From Setophaga petechia (Eukaryota; Chordata; Aves; Passeriformes; Parulidae), in NCBI GenBank assembly GCA_024362935.1, contig JANCRA010000014.1, forward strand, positions 4,979,001 to 5,043,000: a stretch of 64,000 nucleotides of DNA. Reading direction: 5' to 3'. The stretch's first letter is position 1. Each line of letters opens with the position of its first letter. Both the position numbers and the translations under genes were made by a program. The notes below the pieces were generated by a model that was not told the DNA's origin, ran no database searches, and saw only the letters and a program-made list of their open reading frames with translations. Shown here one piece after another: positions 1 to 10,348 of the stretch.

Positions 1-902
1 TACAGATCAGGCCTGATAAGTTGTTTGTTTGCAAATAACTTCAAATGTTTTGATAATAAGTTGTTATCTTGAGAAAAAAAAAAACAATTGAAAGGTATAA
101 ACCCATAAAAGCATGAAATAATTCAAAGCCATTAAAACAAAACACTTTGTCTGACTTGACACAAAATCTTTTGCAATTCAGCTATGAAACTGAACAGCAA
201 CAAAGCCCTGCAAGTTTTAAGTTTTGTACTTGGGAATGGCAGATTCCTACCATTTCTTGGACTACATATCACAAACAACACGGCCAAGATTTACTAATTG
301 GGTTCCCAGCAACAAACCTCTCCTGTCGCTGTAGGGAAAAAAAGTCTTCTGTAAAGTAAAAGAAACCGGGAAAAATAACGGGTTGGTCGAGTGTCATCCC
401 GAGCCTGGAGAGCCACTTCAAACTGTGTCGCCGAAGGATACTGCGCAGTTTCTCCTGGGTTATTTTCTTTTTAACGCTACCCTGTGGCATCCTGTCCTGG
501 TGCTCTGCTCTTAGGAGTGCCAGGGGTGGAGAGCCCCGATTTCGGAGCCCCGGGGCGGCGGAGGGCAGGGAAGGGTTACAGGGGAGAAACCGAAAGTGGG
601 AGCGGAGCCATGGGGGAGGGGGCGGCCGAGATGGAATCCCGGGCTCTCCCTCATCACCAACTTCAGTGAGTCCTGTTCAAACAGACTTTCGAAAAGTACA
701 CAGACATGCTCATGGAGTGAGAACAATCCCTCAGTAGGGTCACAAATATTATCTGAGATCAGTCCTTTAAACAAATTTCCCTTGCGCCTCTCTCTCAGTT
801 TCCCTTTCCAGCGCTGCCTCGGGTGAAAAACAGTCACGATTTTTACGCATCAGAAAACACCAAAATAGCGGCTGGCTTTACAACAGATTTTCTTTCACTT
901 AC
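1..902 (-). other. BCO1: BCO1 intron 1 (partial)
   Basis: Sequence seen: read on the minus strand, this stretch follows a clean GTAAGTG donor at the end of BCO1 exon 1 and runs off the left edge of the window. I looked for BCO1 exon 2 on the minus strand (it should begin with the conserved LPTWLQG-like and LRNGPGMH motifs) and did not find it, so exon 2 lies outside the window. The stretch includes a GC-rich patch at about 540-640 with many G runs, which may be regulatory. No coding sequence is supportable here. Confidence 0.75.
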
Positions 903-966
903 CCTGCACCTCAGCTTTTATGGGCTCTGGGTGCTCTTCCTTATTCCTGCCATAAAGCGTGTCCAT
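903..966 (-). CDS. BCO1: BCO1 coding exon 1 (beta-carotene 15,15'-dioxygenase, N-terminus only)
   Basis: On the minus strand, ATG at 966-964 opens a 64-nt coding segment (21 codons plus one base) ending at a GTAAGTG donor (902-896). The peptide begins MDTLYGRNKEEHPEPIKAE. From memory, human BCO1 begins MDIIFGRNRKEQLEPVRA and chicken BCO1 shares the KEEHPEPIKAEVQG stretch. The split-codon position after Q also fits the known first exon. BCO1 is a cytosolic Fe(II) enzyme that cleaves beta-carotene centrally into two retinal molecules. Its iron-binding histidines lie in later exons not present here. Orientation and position, head to head with PKD1L2, match mammals and support the call. Only 21 residues are visible, so integrity of the rest cannot be judged. 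Confidence 0.92.
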
Positions 967-1140
967 GTCCGATGGAACCCCTGGTGCCTGCGCTCTGCCC
1001 GGCCGCTCCCGCAGGCGCCCTCGTCCCCCCCAGGCTGCGCTCGGAGCGGCTCTTTCCTGTTACATATAAAGATAAGGTCAAAGTGCAGCGGGAGCTGGTG
1101 GCCGCTGGCTTATAGATTGACTATTTATAATAGCTGATCT
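967..1140 (-). promoter_or_regulatory. BCO1: BCO1 5'UTR and core promoter with DR1 and MEF2-like elements
   Basis: Reading upstream of the BCO1 ATG on the minus strand, there is a short GC-rich leader (967 to about 1050). Next comes a TATA-like TTTATATG (minus strand, about 1063-1070), then a direct repeat of two nuclear-receptor half sites spaced by one base (AGGTCA-A-AGTGCA, plus-strand reading, 1075-1087), overlapping a GATA-type AGATAAGG (1070-1076). An A/T-rich CTATTTATAA at 1121-1130 fits the MEF2 consensus YTA(A/T)4TAR and could also serve as a TATA or CDX-type site. DR1 elements bind PPAR/RXR or HNF4. A PPAR element, and in human a cooperating MEF2 site, have been described for mammalian BCO1 promoters. 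The transcription start is inferred, not seen. Confidence 0.6.
1075..1087 (+). promoter_or_regulatory. BCO1: DR1 element (PPAR/RXR or HNF4 type) of BCO1
   Basis: The site reads AGGTCAAAGTGCA on the plus strand: a perfect AGGTCA half site, one spacer base, then a half site with one mismatch. It lies 109 bp upstream of the BCO1 start codon. The first half site is consensus, and the central CAAAG core suits HNF4 as well as PPAR/RXR. A feedback loop through retinoid or lipid receptors would suit the enzyme, but which receptor binds cannot be read from sequence. Confidence 0.55.
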
Positions 1141-2331
1141 TTAATCCCTAGAACATACACTCTAATTCTTGCACATTCGTATTAAAATTAACTCTTTCGC
1201 TGGCGCGAAGGGGAAGTAAGAAATGCGTTGTCTCTGCTGTTTGCTCCCTGGGAGCCTGGCAGAGGGAGGCAGGCACAGCCAGGGGACAGCTGGGGTGGCT
1301 GAAACATCACCCGCAGCTCTCCTGGTCAGTGTTAGACGCTGCTGGGGATGCTTGTACCATTTCTGGTAGGGAGAGGAAAAGAAAAGAAATCTCTGCTCAC
1401 CGTTCTGGATTTGGCACTTTGGGAATGACAAACACTTCAGAGCAGGGGATCATCCTTTTCTTTTCATTCTGTGGTTTTAAACTGGGCTGTTCTGTAAATT
1501 AACAAATTATCATCACTGAATAGTCATGGATGTATTTCTTTATGTACAAGCTGTTCCAGACTCAACTGAGGGGCACATCTTTGAACTAAATATCTTTTCA
1601 CTCTACCATATTCTCCCATATGTGACCCAAATCCACCTATGAAAGTATGGCAGGATTCCATAAAACTAAGGCAGGTTTTTAACTTCATGCTTTTGTTTCT
1701 AGATAAGGTACTTAACTGAGTTCAATGTTGTTAATTTTAAAATCCTCTGGAAAGAGAATTATTTCAATATAAAGCATGTGATTGCAGAGTAAATCTTAGG
1801 CTCCATTGACCATGAAGGATAAAGAAAATCTTTGCACAATTATATATTATGCAATTTCATATGGGGTTACCCTAAAATCCGATTTTTTTCAGCTGAATCA
1901 CCATTGTTCCCAAAATGTTTAACATCACTTCTTAAGACTGACTGATCTCTTAGAACTATAACAGCTATTTTATTCAAAACACAATTTGTGCTACAGACTC
2001 TTCTGACGCATTTGTTATACATTGTTCCTCTTCTCCAAACCTCCTGTCTTTCTGATGGCTGATCTTCACTCCAGGAGATCATCAGGACAGCGTGCCCTGG
2101 TCTCTTTTTGGAAAGCACTGACAGAAGCAGATGATAACAAAATAAAAAGCCAGATTAGAAGAGAAAATATAAGGTCTTTGTTTGAATTAGTAATACTAAT
2201 AAACAGCAGGATTGATCCAGAAGGCTGTAGGAGATGAAGGTGATCAAAATCCACAAATATCTGGAGATACAGACATATGGACAGGCACATCCACTGTACA
2301 TATGCACGTGGGTACTTGTGTATATGTGAGA

Positions 2332-2356
2332 GTGTGTGTGTGTGTGTGTGTGTGTG
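2332..2356. repeat. (GT)n microsatellite
   Basis: An uninterrupted run of GT dinucleotides, about 12 copies, preceded by an imperfect GT/TA-rich stretch from about 2308. It lies in the BCO1-PKD1L2 intergenic region and is likely length-polymorphic. Confidence 0.9.
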
Positions 2357-3979
2357 CTTTCAGATGTTGATTCACTTCATACACAAAGCCAAGGAGGTGA
2401 TTTTTAAGCAATGTTAGGGACTCAAAAGGATCTGGCAAAAAGCCAAAGCTGCCCAACTCTACTCTCACTAAGCCATGGGGACTTTTTCTCTCTCCACAAT
2501 GTTCTGTTTTGCTTTAATATGTTTGTTTCAGTGTATCCTCATCCATTTATGTCTGCATTCTTAATGCTGCAGTTTTAATCATCTGACATGTGAGATGTCT
2601 AATCTGTAGTGATATTAAGATTTCCATTGTGCAAGCCAGCAATGGAAAGATTAATTCAAACCTCTTTTGCCTCCTCCACACCAAGTGTTCATGTAGGTCA
2701 AGGTTCAGCCAAGATGAGACAGTTGGAAACTGTGTTAAAAATTGTCTGAATGGAAGAACAAGGAGCTGCTGATATCCAACAGCTTCTGCAATCAACCTAA
2801 ATGTGTTTGGTAGCTCATTGTAGGTGTCTGTGACTGAAAGTTTTGTCTCATATGTTGGACAACTTAAATAAAGAAGCTTTATGAAGTTAGTTCTTCCTGC
2901 TTCTCAGTAAAAAAAACTTCATTTACCAGCAAAATAATTTTTTTGTTGCTTTCCTCACACTAATGACAAATAAGCAGTTTAGTATAGTATGTGGAGATTA
3001 ATTTTCTTGCCAACTGTGTGATTTCCCCCCTTTTTACACTGAAATGGCAAAATATCAAAGCATTGATTTACAATTATAATGTACAATTATCAGCAGTAGA
3101 GGATGTGGATTAGGTGACTTTTCTAATTTTATTATTTCACAATGTTTCTTCTTGTTGCAAAACCCTTCAAATATAAATCTTCCCCCAACCAAATCTCACA
3201 TTTCTCTCCACAGTTTCCTCTCTCTATTCACCCTCCATGACAACAATTTTGAAGTCCCCACCACGGGCAGATTTGCTTCTCTGTATTTCTCTCTGCTCTG
3301 AACAGCTGTGGTGAAGGCCACAAGCTGTTTCCTCTTGGGCCCTTTCTCACTTTCACTTCCCTCCAGTCTCTGCATGCCCTGAGCTTCTCTCCCAGAATTT
3401 AAAAGGGCCATGAAGACATTTTTGGAGACCAGAGGTTGCATTTTGGGTGTGATCTCTGTGGTTAATCTAAACAAAGCCTTCCCAGGCAGCAGAGCCTGTT
3501 AACTGCATTTCTAGACTACAATAATGTCATTGACCTGTGCCTACCTTTGTACTTTTGGTTCACTTAGCAAGAAGCAAGTTATTGCCTTACAAATCACAAA
3601 GAGACCAATAAAATTCCTTATCTATATTGTACTTAATTTATTTTAATCTCAGTCTTTTGCTTATAGAAATTAAGTTCTAATTAAAGCCCATTAACAAAGG
3701 TCAAATTGACTTGACATATATGACTTTAAGCTGTGCTAAGAACTTCAGCTATCAACAGTTATCTATTATTAACAAATAAAACTCCAATAGCAAAACTGAT
3801 ATGAACTTAGGAGTTGTTTTTGCTGAAATCACACTGATTGCTATCTCACTTCCTAGAAACACAAGTTCTTATCTTTGTTAAATACTCTTTTATTGGCATG
3901 ATCTCATTTCACAAAACTGCCACCAGACTGTTTAGAAACATGTCTCTTGCGCTGCCCAGATAGAACTGCAAACATAAAT

Positions 3980-4127
3980 TACTAATGTAGTTTGTTCAAA
4001 TTTAAATAACAATAGTTTCCCTATATTACTCTGACCAGGTATTATGTGGATCATACTAATGTAGTTTGTTCAAATTTAAATAACAATAGTTTCCCTATAT
4101 TACTCTGACCAGGTATTATGTGGATCA
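3980..4127. repeat. Perfect 74-bp tandem duplication
   Basis: Two adjacent copies of a 74-bp segment beginning TACTAATGTAG and ending GTGGATCA occupy 3980-4053 and 4054-4127. I see no mismatch between them, which suggests a recent duplication or an assembly artefact. The unit is AT-rich and non-coding. Confidence 0.93.
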
Positions 4128-7100
4128 AAGCTGTTTTATCATATACTGTTTTGCTCATTATTAAGACAGAAATAACTGGTTTTATGAGATTTTAATTTCC
4201 TTTATAGGATTTTAATTCAGAGGAAGGGGATTTTTTGTGGAATTTGATAATTTCTTTGATAAACAGAAGTATTGCTTTCTTTTTCACAGTCACGGTTTTA
4301 ATACCTACCACGAGAAATATTGAATGGTTCATTAAAATAAATATATAAAGCAACTTAATATTAAAACTCTTCAAGTGCTGAGGCATGGAACTGCTGGCCT
4401 ACCAATACTGAGTATCCATCAGCCTGAGCCTCCCCAAATATTTAAAACCTAGACATTAAAACAAATAAACAACCACAGTGCCCACATAAACTTCCTTGCT
4501 GTAAGACTTCTATAATCTTATTTGAACCTTTCAACATCCTTATTTACATGTTTTAATATGTAAATTATACAGTTCAGTCATGTGTTATTAAGTGGGCAGG
4601 ATGTCAACATGAAGGTTGGCATTCACTTCCATGACTGAAGGTGTAGAAATGGAGTTCACAAATGGGTACAATGACAGAAATTAATGTTGCTGCTCTATCC
4701 TACCTAGTAGCCTACGGTAGATCTTTGGGGGAACATAAAGAAAACTCAAAAGGATTTTGTTCTGGTTTTTGTAAATGGCAACTGAGTGTAGGGGGCTTAG
4801 CACAAAAACAGTGTTCCCAAACAGAGAGGATGCTGAGCCTTCAGTCCTCTCCTGGGGATTGTGAAGCTGATCTCTTCTGCAAACTGTTGAATATCTATTC
4901 AAAAGAGAAATTATCAATGAAAACAACTTGTAATAGAGATTTTTTCCTCTCTGTTTTCATGCCCTGTAAGCTCTGAATTAGCTCATAATAAGCAGAAGAA
5001 AAATGTGTAACCAAATTAAAATAATAATAACCAAATTAAATAAAACAAACAAGAGGTGGAAACTGAAACACTTTAGAAGTCTGGCCAGCTTTACACTTAT
5101 GGAAATCTGGAGAGACTGCAGAGACGGTGGCTGTAAATGATGGCTGTAAATTCAAATCCAAGCAATTTATTTTACCTCTGTGTGTGGTGGGCAAAGGTCA
5201 GTCCATTTGTATCTACCAGTTAATGTTTTACCCAAAGAGGGCACCTTTAACACTCTAACAGTTCTCTAATTAAGATATTAAAGCAATGGCAGATCTAAAT
5301 TGTGCCACTTAGTCAAATATGATCACAAGGACACATGAGGCGTCATCAGGTTCTCCAGACAGCTCTGCTCCTTTCCGTGTGAACTTGGGGCTCAGTTTGG
5401 CCATCAATAACCCCAGCTCAATGAATGTTCTAAGGGACCAGCTCATCCTCTTCTTCCTGACAGCCAAAGTTCTGCTCTGAAGGCAATAACTCAGGGGAAA
5501 GAGCTGGGAAAGAGGCATCAACTGTGGCAGTGAGGAAAGGCCAGCCATGAGCCTAAAGGCAATGCCAGACACTTCCAAGGGGACAGTTCCTATGGGAAGA
5601 CCCTCAGGGACTTATCTAGGTGATGAATTATCCAATTAACCATACACATCTTCTAAACAGAAATGATGTTCAAACCAAGAGCTCCTGAAGCAATCCTACC
5701 TGTCTATCCTGACCCCATCATGCCAGGCATGAAGGTCTAATTTAATTCTTGCACTCTGTACAGATAAGAATTGTTTTCTCTGATTTTATAAACAAGATAA
5801 CATCAAAATTGCAACTTGGCAGGGATCACTGGTAAGTTCAGTGTGTTGCCTCATGGAAAATTAGACAGTAGAAGCAACAACAAGACCAAACCCTTTTCAG
5901 TCAGCAATAGCTGGGTCTCACCATCAGGATAAGCAGCACAGGAGAGTAGCAAGGAAGGAAGTGGGGTTGTGATCCACCTTCTTAAACTAATTGGCAAATG
6001 GGCATTTTTAAAGCCAGCTGAAGAGATGGAAGGTGTAGGTGTAGAGTCTGCTCAGGACTCAGTACCTCCTACCTATCAGGGTAACAATGTTCTTCACACT
6101 GCACAAGTTTACATGACACAGTAAAATGAGGTATTCATAACCTTGTCTCAAGTTCGTGATATCTGAAAATAATCTTTTTTCTACCTCAAAGTCAAAGCAA
6201 TAGAAATAAGTTTTCCATTTTTATGTTTATTCAATTAATAAATTAAACACAGAGAGGTTTATATTCCTGATAAAAATCAATATACTCCATTCAGTAATAT
6301 TCAGGAATGTAAAGATGGTAATATCCTCCTATAGAGAGTAAATTTACATGCTCTTCCTCAAGGCAAATGAACAACAGCCAAAATGAGCAGGGGTGTGATT
6401 TATTCCTTCTCTTTGGCAGCTCTCCACTTCCTTAATTCTTCAAATCTAGCACTTTCTGGTCTCTATTATGGATTGTCAAGCTGTTCTGCAGTGCTGCAGT
6501 TTGAATCCCAGGCCATTCTCAGGCTGTCATGGTGCAGTTGTGATCTGAGATCTCCACTGGGGTACAGATGAGGACCACTCCAAAGCCAATGACCTCTGGC
6601 ATAAGAAAGCTATTTTTAAAGAAAAGTCATTCTGTTGAGGAGGAATGCAAAAGACATGTTTCCCACAAGAAGGTAAGTTCTAGGAACACTGTTTATTTGA
6701 CATCAAGTGAATTCTCACTTATGAGTGAAAAGGGTTTTCAGAAGTTCCTCTCTTCCTGGAGACCCTAGCTGCTGATTTTGAGGCTTTAAAAGCAGCATTT
6801 TCTTTTCATGTAAATGCTTTTCTCATTCTTGTGGCAAACAATAAACTGACAGAATGGTTTCCTGGCGCTAAAGTATAAAAAGTCAACAAACTGCCAAAGA
6901 GGGAAATTGTCTTTCTTCCACTCCCCATCTGCTGCAGGCAGCTGAAGGGTAACTTATAGCAACCGTAGATTAGGAAAAAAATGTGCATTGCTATAGAAAT
7001 TGCCAACAGTAGCCTCACTTGAAGAGCTTGGCTTTATTTGTAGACATTTCCAAACATTATTTGTTCTTTTTCAGGGCCTATTTCAAATTCCATCAAAGCC

Positions 7101-9160
7101 AGACTTCCATTAATTTCAATGCCTTTGGAGCAGATTCACAGGGGAGAGCCTGTGGCACCCTCAGCCCTGGCATTTTTAGTATGTTCATGTAGTCAGATTT
7201 CCAGCAGCAGAGAAAGAACTGGACAAGGCTACAGAACACATTGATCATAAAAGTGAGCTGGAAAGGTCTGTGTCACCAAGCCAGTACATTGAAGTACAGT
7301 CTCCTTCACCATGCCTGTGCTTTCAGAAACAGGCTGTGTTTTTCTTATCTAGAAGGATAAAGTGGGAGGGCTGGATGCCAGCTGCTGTGAAGCCTGGCAA
7401 GTCAGCAGGGCCCAGGAAGAAGCAGAGAGTCTGAAGAAAGCCTCATGCAAACACACAGTGGCCAATTAACTTAAATGCAGCTGCCCTCAGCTTTGGCTGC
7501 TGCAACTGCTTGAATATAAAACACTTGGATTGGGTGTTCCCAAACTGAAGCCTGTGAAGATTTGTATGGGGCCTGAAAGGGACTCCTAATTTGCAGACAC
7601 CCCCAAGAGAAGCAGCTGATAATAGGAGTTACACAGTCTAATCTGGGAAGGGGATGGGTGTCTGGGCCAATTAGCTAATTAGAATATGGATTGGCCTCCT
7701 CCAGAGCTGGAAATCCAGTCAGAATATTCACATCTTAGCTTCTCCATAAGCTCTCCCTATTAATCAGTCAGAAATTCATGTAGGATCTGCTCCAAGAGTT
7801 CCATAGCTGAACTCTTGATTTACAGGTGTAATGAGAACGAAGACATCCAGAACAGTGTATTTTATTCTCCTTTCCTCTCATCCCCCACTAGTTTTCTACC
7901 CATTAAACACTTTCCAATTAACTTTATCTTGAAAACCCTGATAACAGTCCTGCTTTTTCCTGCTGAGCAAGACAGCCATAAACTGGAGATCCAGAAAGGT
8001 CTTGGGATTGAAGTTCACTCTCAGGTGTTGAGTGGATGCAGCGCATGCACTTGGCTTTGGCAGAAAGCTGGAGCTGGACTGCAGGGATGGGCACTGCATT
8101 CAGCCCAGCAGTGCAGGGCAGGAGGCATTTCTGCAGTGCAGGAATCCATCAGTCAAACACTGCTGATTCCTCTGTGCTCTGCTAGCTGGTTCACTAACCC
8201 ATGTCTAAATACAAGTGCCTGTTCTTCCAGTTTCGGGTTGTGGTGGTATAAATTAATAATAATGGTATCCAACTCAATGGAGTTAATGCCAAGGACAGGA
8301 GAATCACAATAGCTAAAATTCTTATTTGTTGTACTGTGCTTCTAGTAAGCTGGTGGCTTTGTAAACCTGATGGATATCTTTTATAAGGAAGTTGAGATGC
8401 ATTTAGAGATTTCAGCTCCTAAATGTTGCTGGGCTTGCTTCCCAAAGTCCATCATCAGCCTTTGGAACGTGCTAATAGGGCTCTCAAGTAGTTCTGATGA
8501 TTAAAGCAATATTTTCATCTTTCCTAAATCATTGATTTAAGTTATGGCCTTCTCTTCTGCCTCCCAGCAGGCATAAATACTGCAGCTCCAAAGAGCTGAG
8601 CAGCTTATCTCTTAAGGGATGATGGGATGGGAGCATTTCACTTGGGGTGTGGAATTCTAAGCAGACACAACAGTCCAAAATGAAGCTTACTGGGAACAGC
8701 TGAGATGAATCTGCACATGCATAAACAGGAGGGCAGGATGGATCAGATACAGTAATTATAGACATTGCATTAGCATCTAAATGAGGCACCTCAATAATTA
8801 TTAAAAAAAAGCAATCCAGACTAATTAAATGTATCTAGAGAAGCAGTGTGTTTTCCCATCTCACAACTCCTTGTGTTTCTCTTTTTTTTATTCTCACTAT
8901 TTTATCTCTTTGCTTTGTAAAGACCTCTGAGCTTCAATGTTCACACAATGAAGCTTTGATGTAGGAGCTTTATCTCACTTTTCCACATGTCCAACAGTGG
9001 CATTTATCAACTTTATCTTCTCTGCTCACGAGGAAAGCAATGATTTCATGTCTTCTCCTCAAACTGATCTCACAAGGGATGTGACATTTGTACAATAGAG
9101 CTCACAAGGGTCAGTGCAGGGGCTCAGCATCAGCACAACACCCCCCAGGCACTATCACAA

Positions 9161-9200
9161 TTATATATTAGAAGTTCTGTTCTGTTCCATGCTCTATTGC
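9161..9200 (+). promoter_or_regulatory. PKD1L2: Candidate TATA box and start region of PKD1L2
   Basis: A TATATATTA stretch at about 9162-9170 lies roughly 25-30 bp before a pyrimidine-rich segment (9180-9200) that could hold the transcription start. It lies about 170 bp upstream of the favoured initiation codon. If transcription starts before 9189, the leader holds a 19-codon upstream frame (ATG at 9189, out of frame with PKD1L2, ending at a TGA near 9248). The assignment rests on spacing alone. Confidence 0.35.
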
Positions 9201-9340
9201 TGCTGTTGTGGCAAGCAGCAAAGAGGAAGGAGAATGCTGATGACATGACAAGGATGACATCTCAAGCTTTTGAAGAAGGCAGCAAAAAGAGTGGTGTCCT
9301 GGTAAGCAAGATCAGTGGGATGCACAGCTCTGGGCTGAGA

Positions 9341-10348
9341 ATGTGGCTGGGGGTCACAGTTCTGATTTCTCTTGCTGTGAGTTTGGCTGTGGAGGAAGCA
9401 ACTGATGAAGGAATACCTTGTTCAAAGTACCAGCAAGCTTTCAACCATTCATGCTATGAGTTTGTTAGACTCCAGCAAACCTTCACAGGTGCCCAGAGCT
9501 GGTGTGAGAGAGGAGGAGGGCATCTTGTCTTTATTCAAAATGAAGAAACTCAAGAGTTCTTGCAAAAACATATTGCTGAGGATCAGGAATGGTGGATAGG
9601 ACTGATCTCAAACTCCTTGCTGAATGAAACTGCTGATGGTAAGTGGTTTTAAAATCACATCTTTAAAATTGTTATCAGCTCATGATGCTTTCCTAACATG
9701 GCAGAAAATGCAGTAATTCCCTTTGTAGATATCTATTGAAAAGCCCCTTCTGTTGCTGTATCTTCAGGTTTATTTAAGATGTTTAATTGCCTGCTTCACT
9801 TCCTTGTTGCACGTTACCACCCTTTCCATTGGATCTTGTGGTTGTGTGAACACACGGTGAGTGAGAGCAGCTTGCTGAACCCAGTGAAACAGATGTGCTG
9901 GGTTAGGTCTCCAGTGGAAGCCAACTCATCCCACTAGGAAGTGCTGCAAGGTCTGATGCAAGGGAAATGGTGAAATCTTGAGGCTGGGAGCACAGGTGGA
10001 AATGGCAGTGTCTCCTTTCAAGATTGTATCAGGTTCAATATAAAATGTAATTGAAGATCATTACCCAGACTAAACCATCTCTGCTTCAGCAGGAGCAGGG
10101 CTACAATCCTGCTCTGCAGGCTCTGACTCTAATTGTATTACTGTGGAAAATAAACATTCAGCACACAATTTCTCTGTTTGCAGGGTCAATAACTTGGCTG
10201 GACACTTCAAATATCATCTACAGTAACTGGTACAAGGATCAGCCATCTCCCTCCTCATCCATGTGTGGGTACATCCTGAAGAATGCCAAGTATCAGTGGG
10301 GTGTGACTGAAAATTGCAGCCAGGAATTTGACTTCATTTGCGAGTTTG
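9341..10348 (+). CDS. PKD1L2: PKD1L2 exons 1-2: signal peptide and C-type lectin domain
   Basis: Exons 9341-9638 and 10184-10348 (residues 1-154). The N-terminus [20 protein letters not shown] is a typical signal peptide with cleavage expected near residues 16-18. The C-type lectin fold follows: [15 protein letters not shown], then [17 protein letters not shown], and the closing FICEF. The disulfide cysteines are present. The calcium/sugar motifs are not: the EPN/QPD position reads DQPSPS and the WND position reads WGV, so classical calcium-dependent sugar binding is unlikely. Human PKD1L2, as I recall it, also lacks these motifs. The reading frame stays open upstream of 9341 to at least 9245. 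Confidence 0.93.

Larger units (their letters stand above)
1141..9160. other. Intergenic region between divergent BCO1 and PKD1L2
   Basis: About 8 kb of moderately AT-rich DNA. The open frames in it are short, start and stop at random, lack recognisable domains and do not join through plausible splice sites. I see a (GT)n run at 2332-2356 and an exact 74-bp tandem duplication at 3980-4127. I recognise no RNA gene, CR1 copy or coding exon, although promoters or enhancers of either flanking gene may be present. Confidence 0.6.

Noticed and set aside
511..837. Minus-strand frame near BCO1 as a candidate for BCO1 exon 2
   Set aside because: Its translation has none of the conserved exon 2 motifs of carotenoid oxygenases. 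It lies in intron 1.
7815..8312. A 165-codon plus-strand frame upstream of PKD1L2
   Set aside because: No recognisable domain, ordinary non-coding composition, no splice context and no expected gene between BCO1 and PKD1L2.
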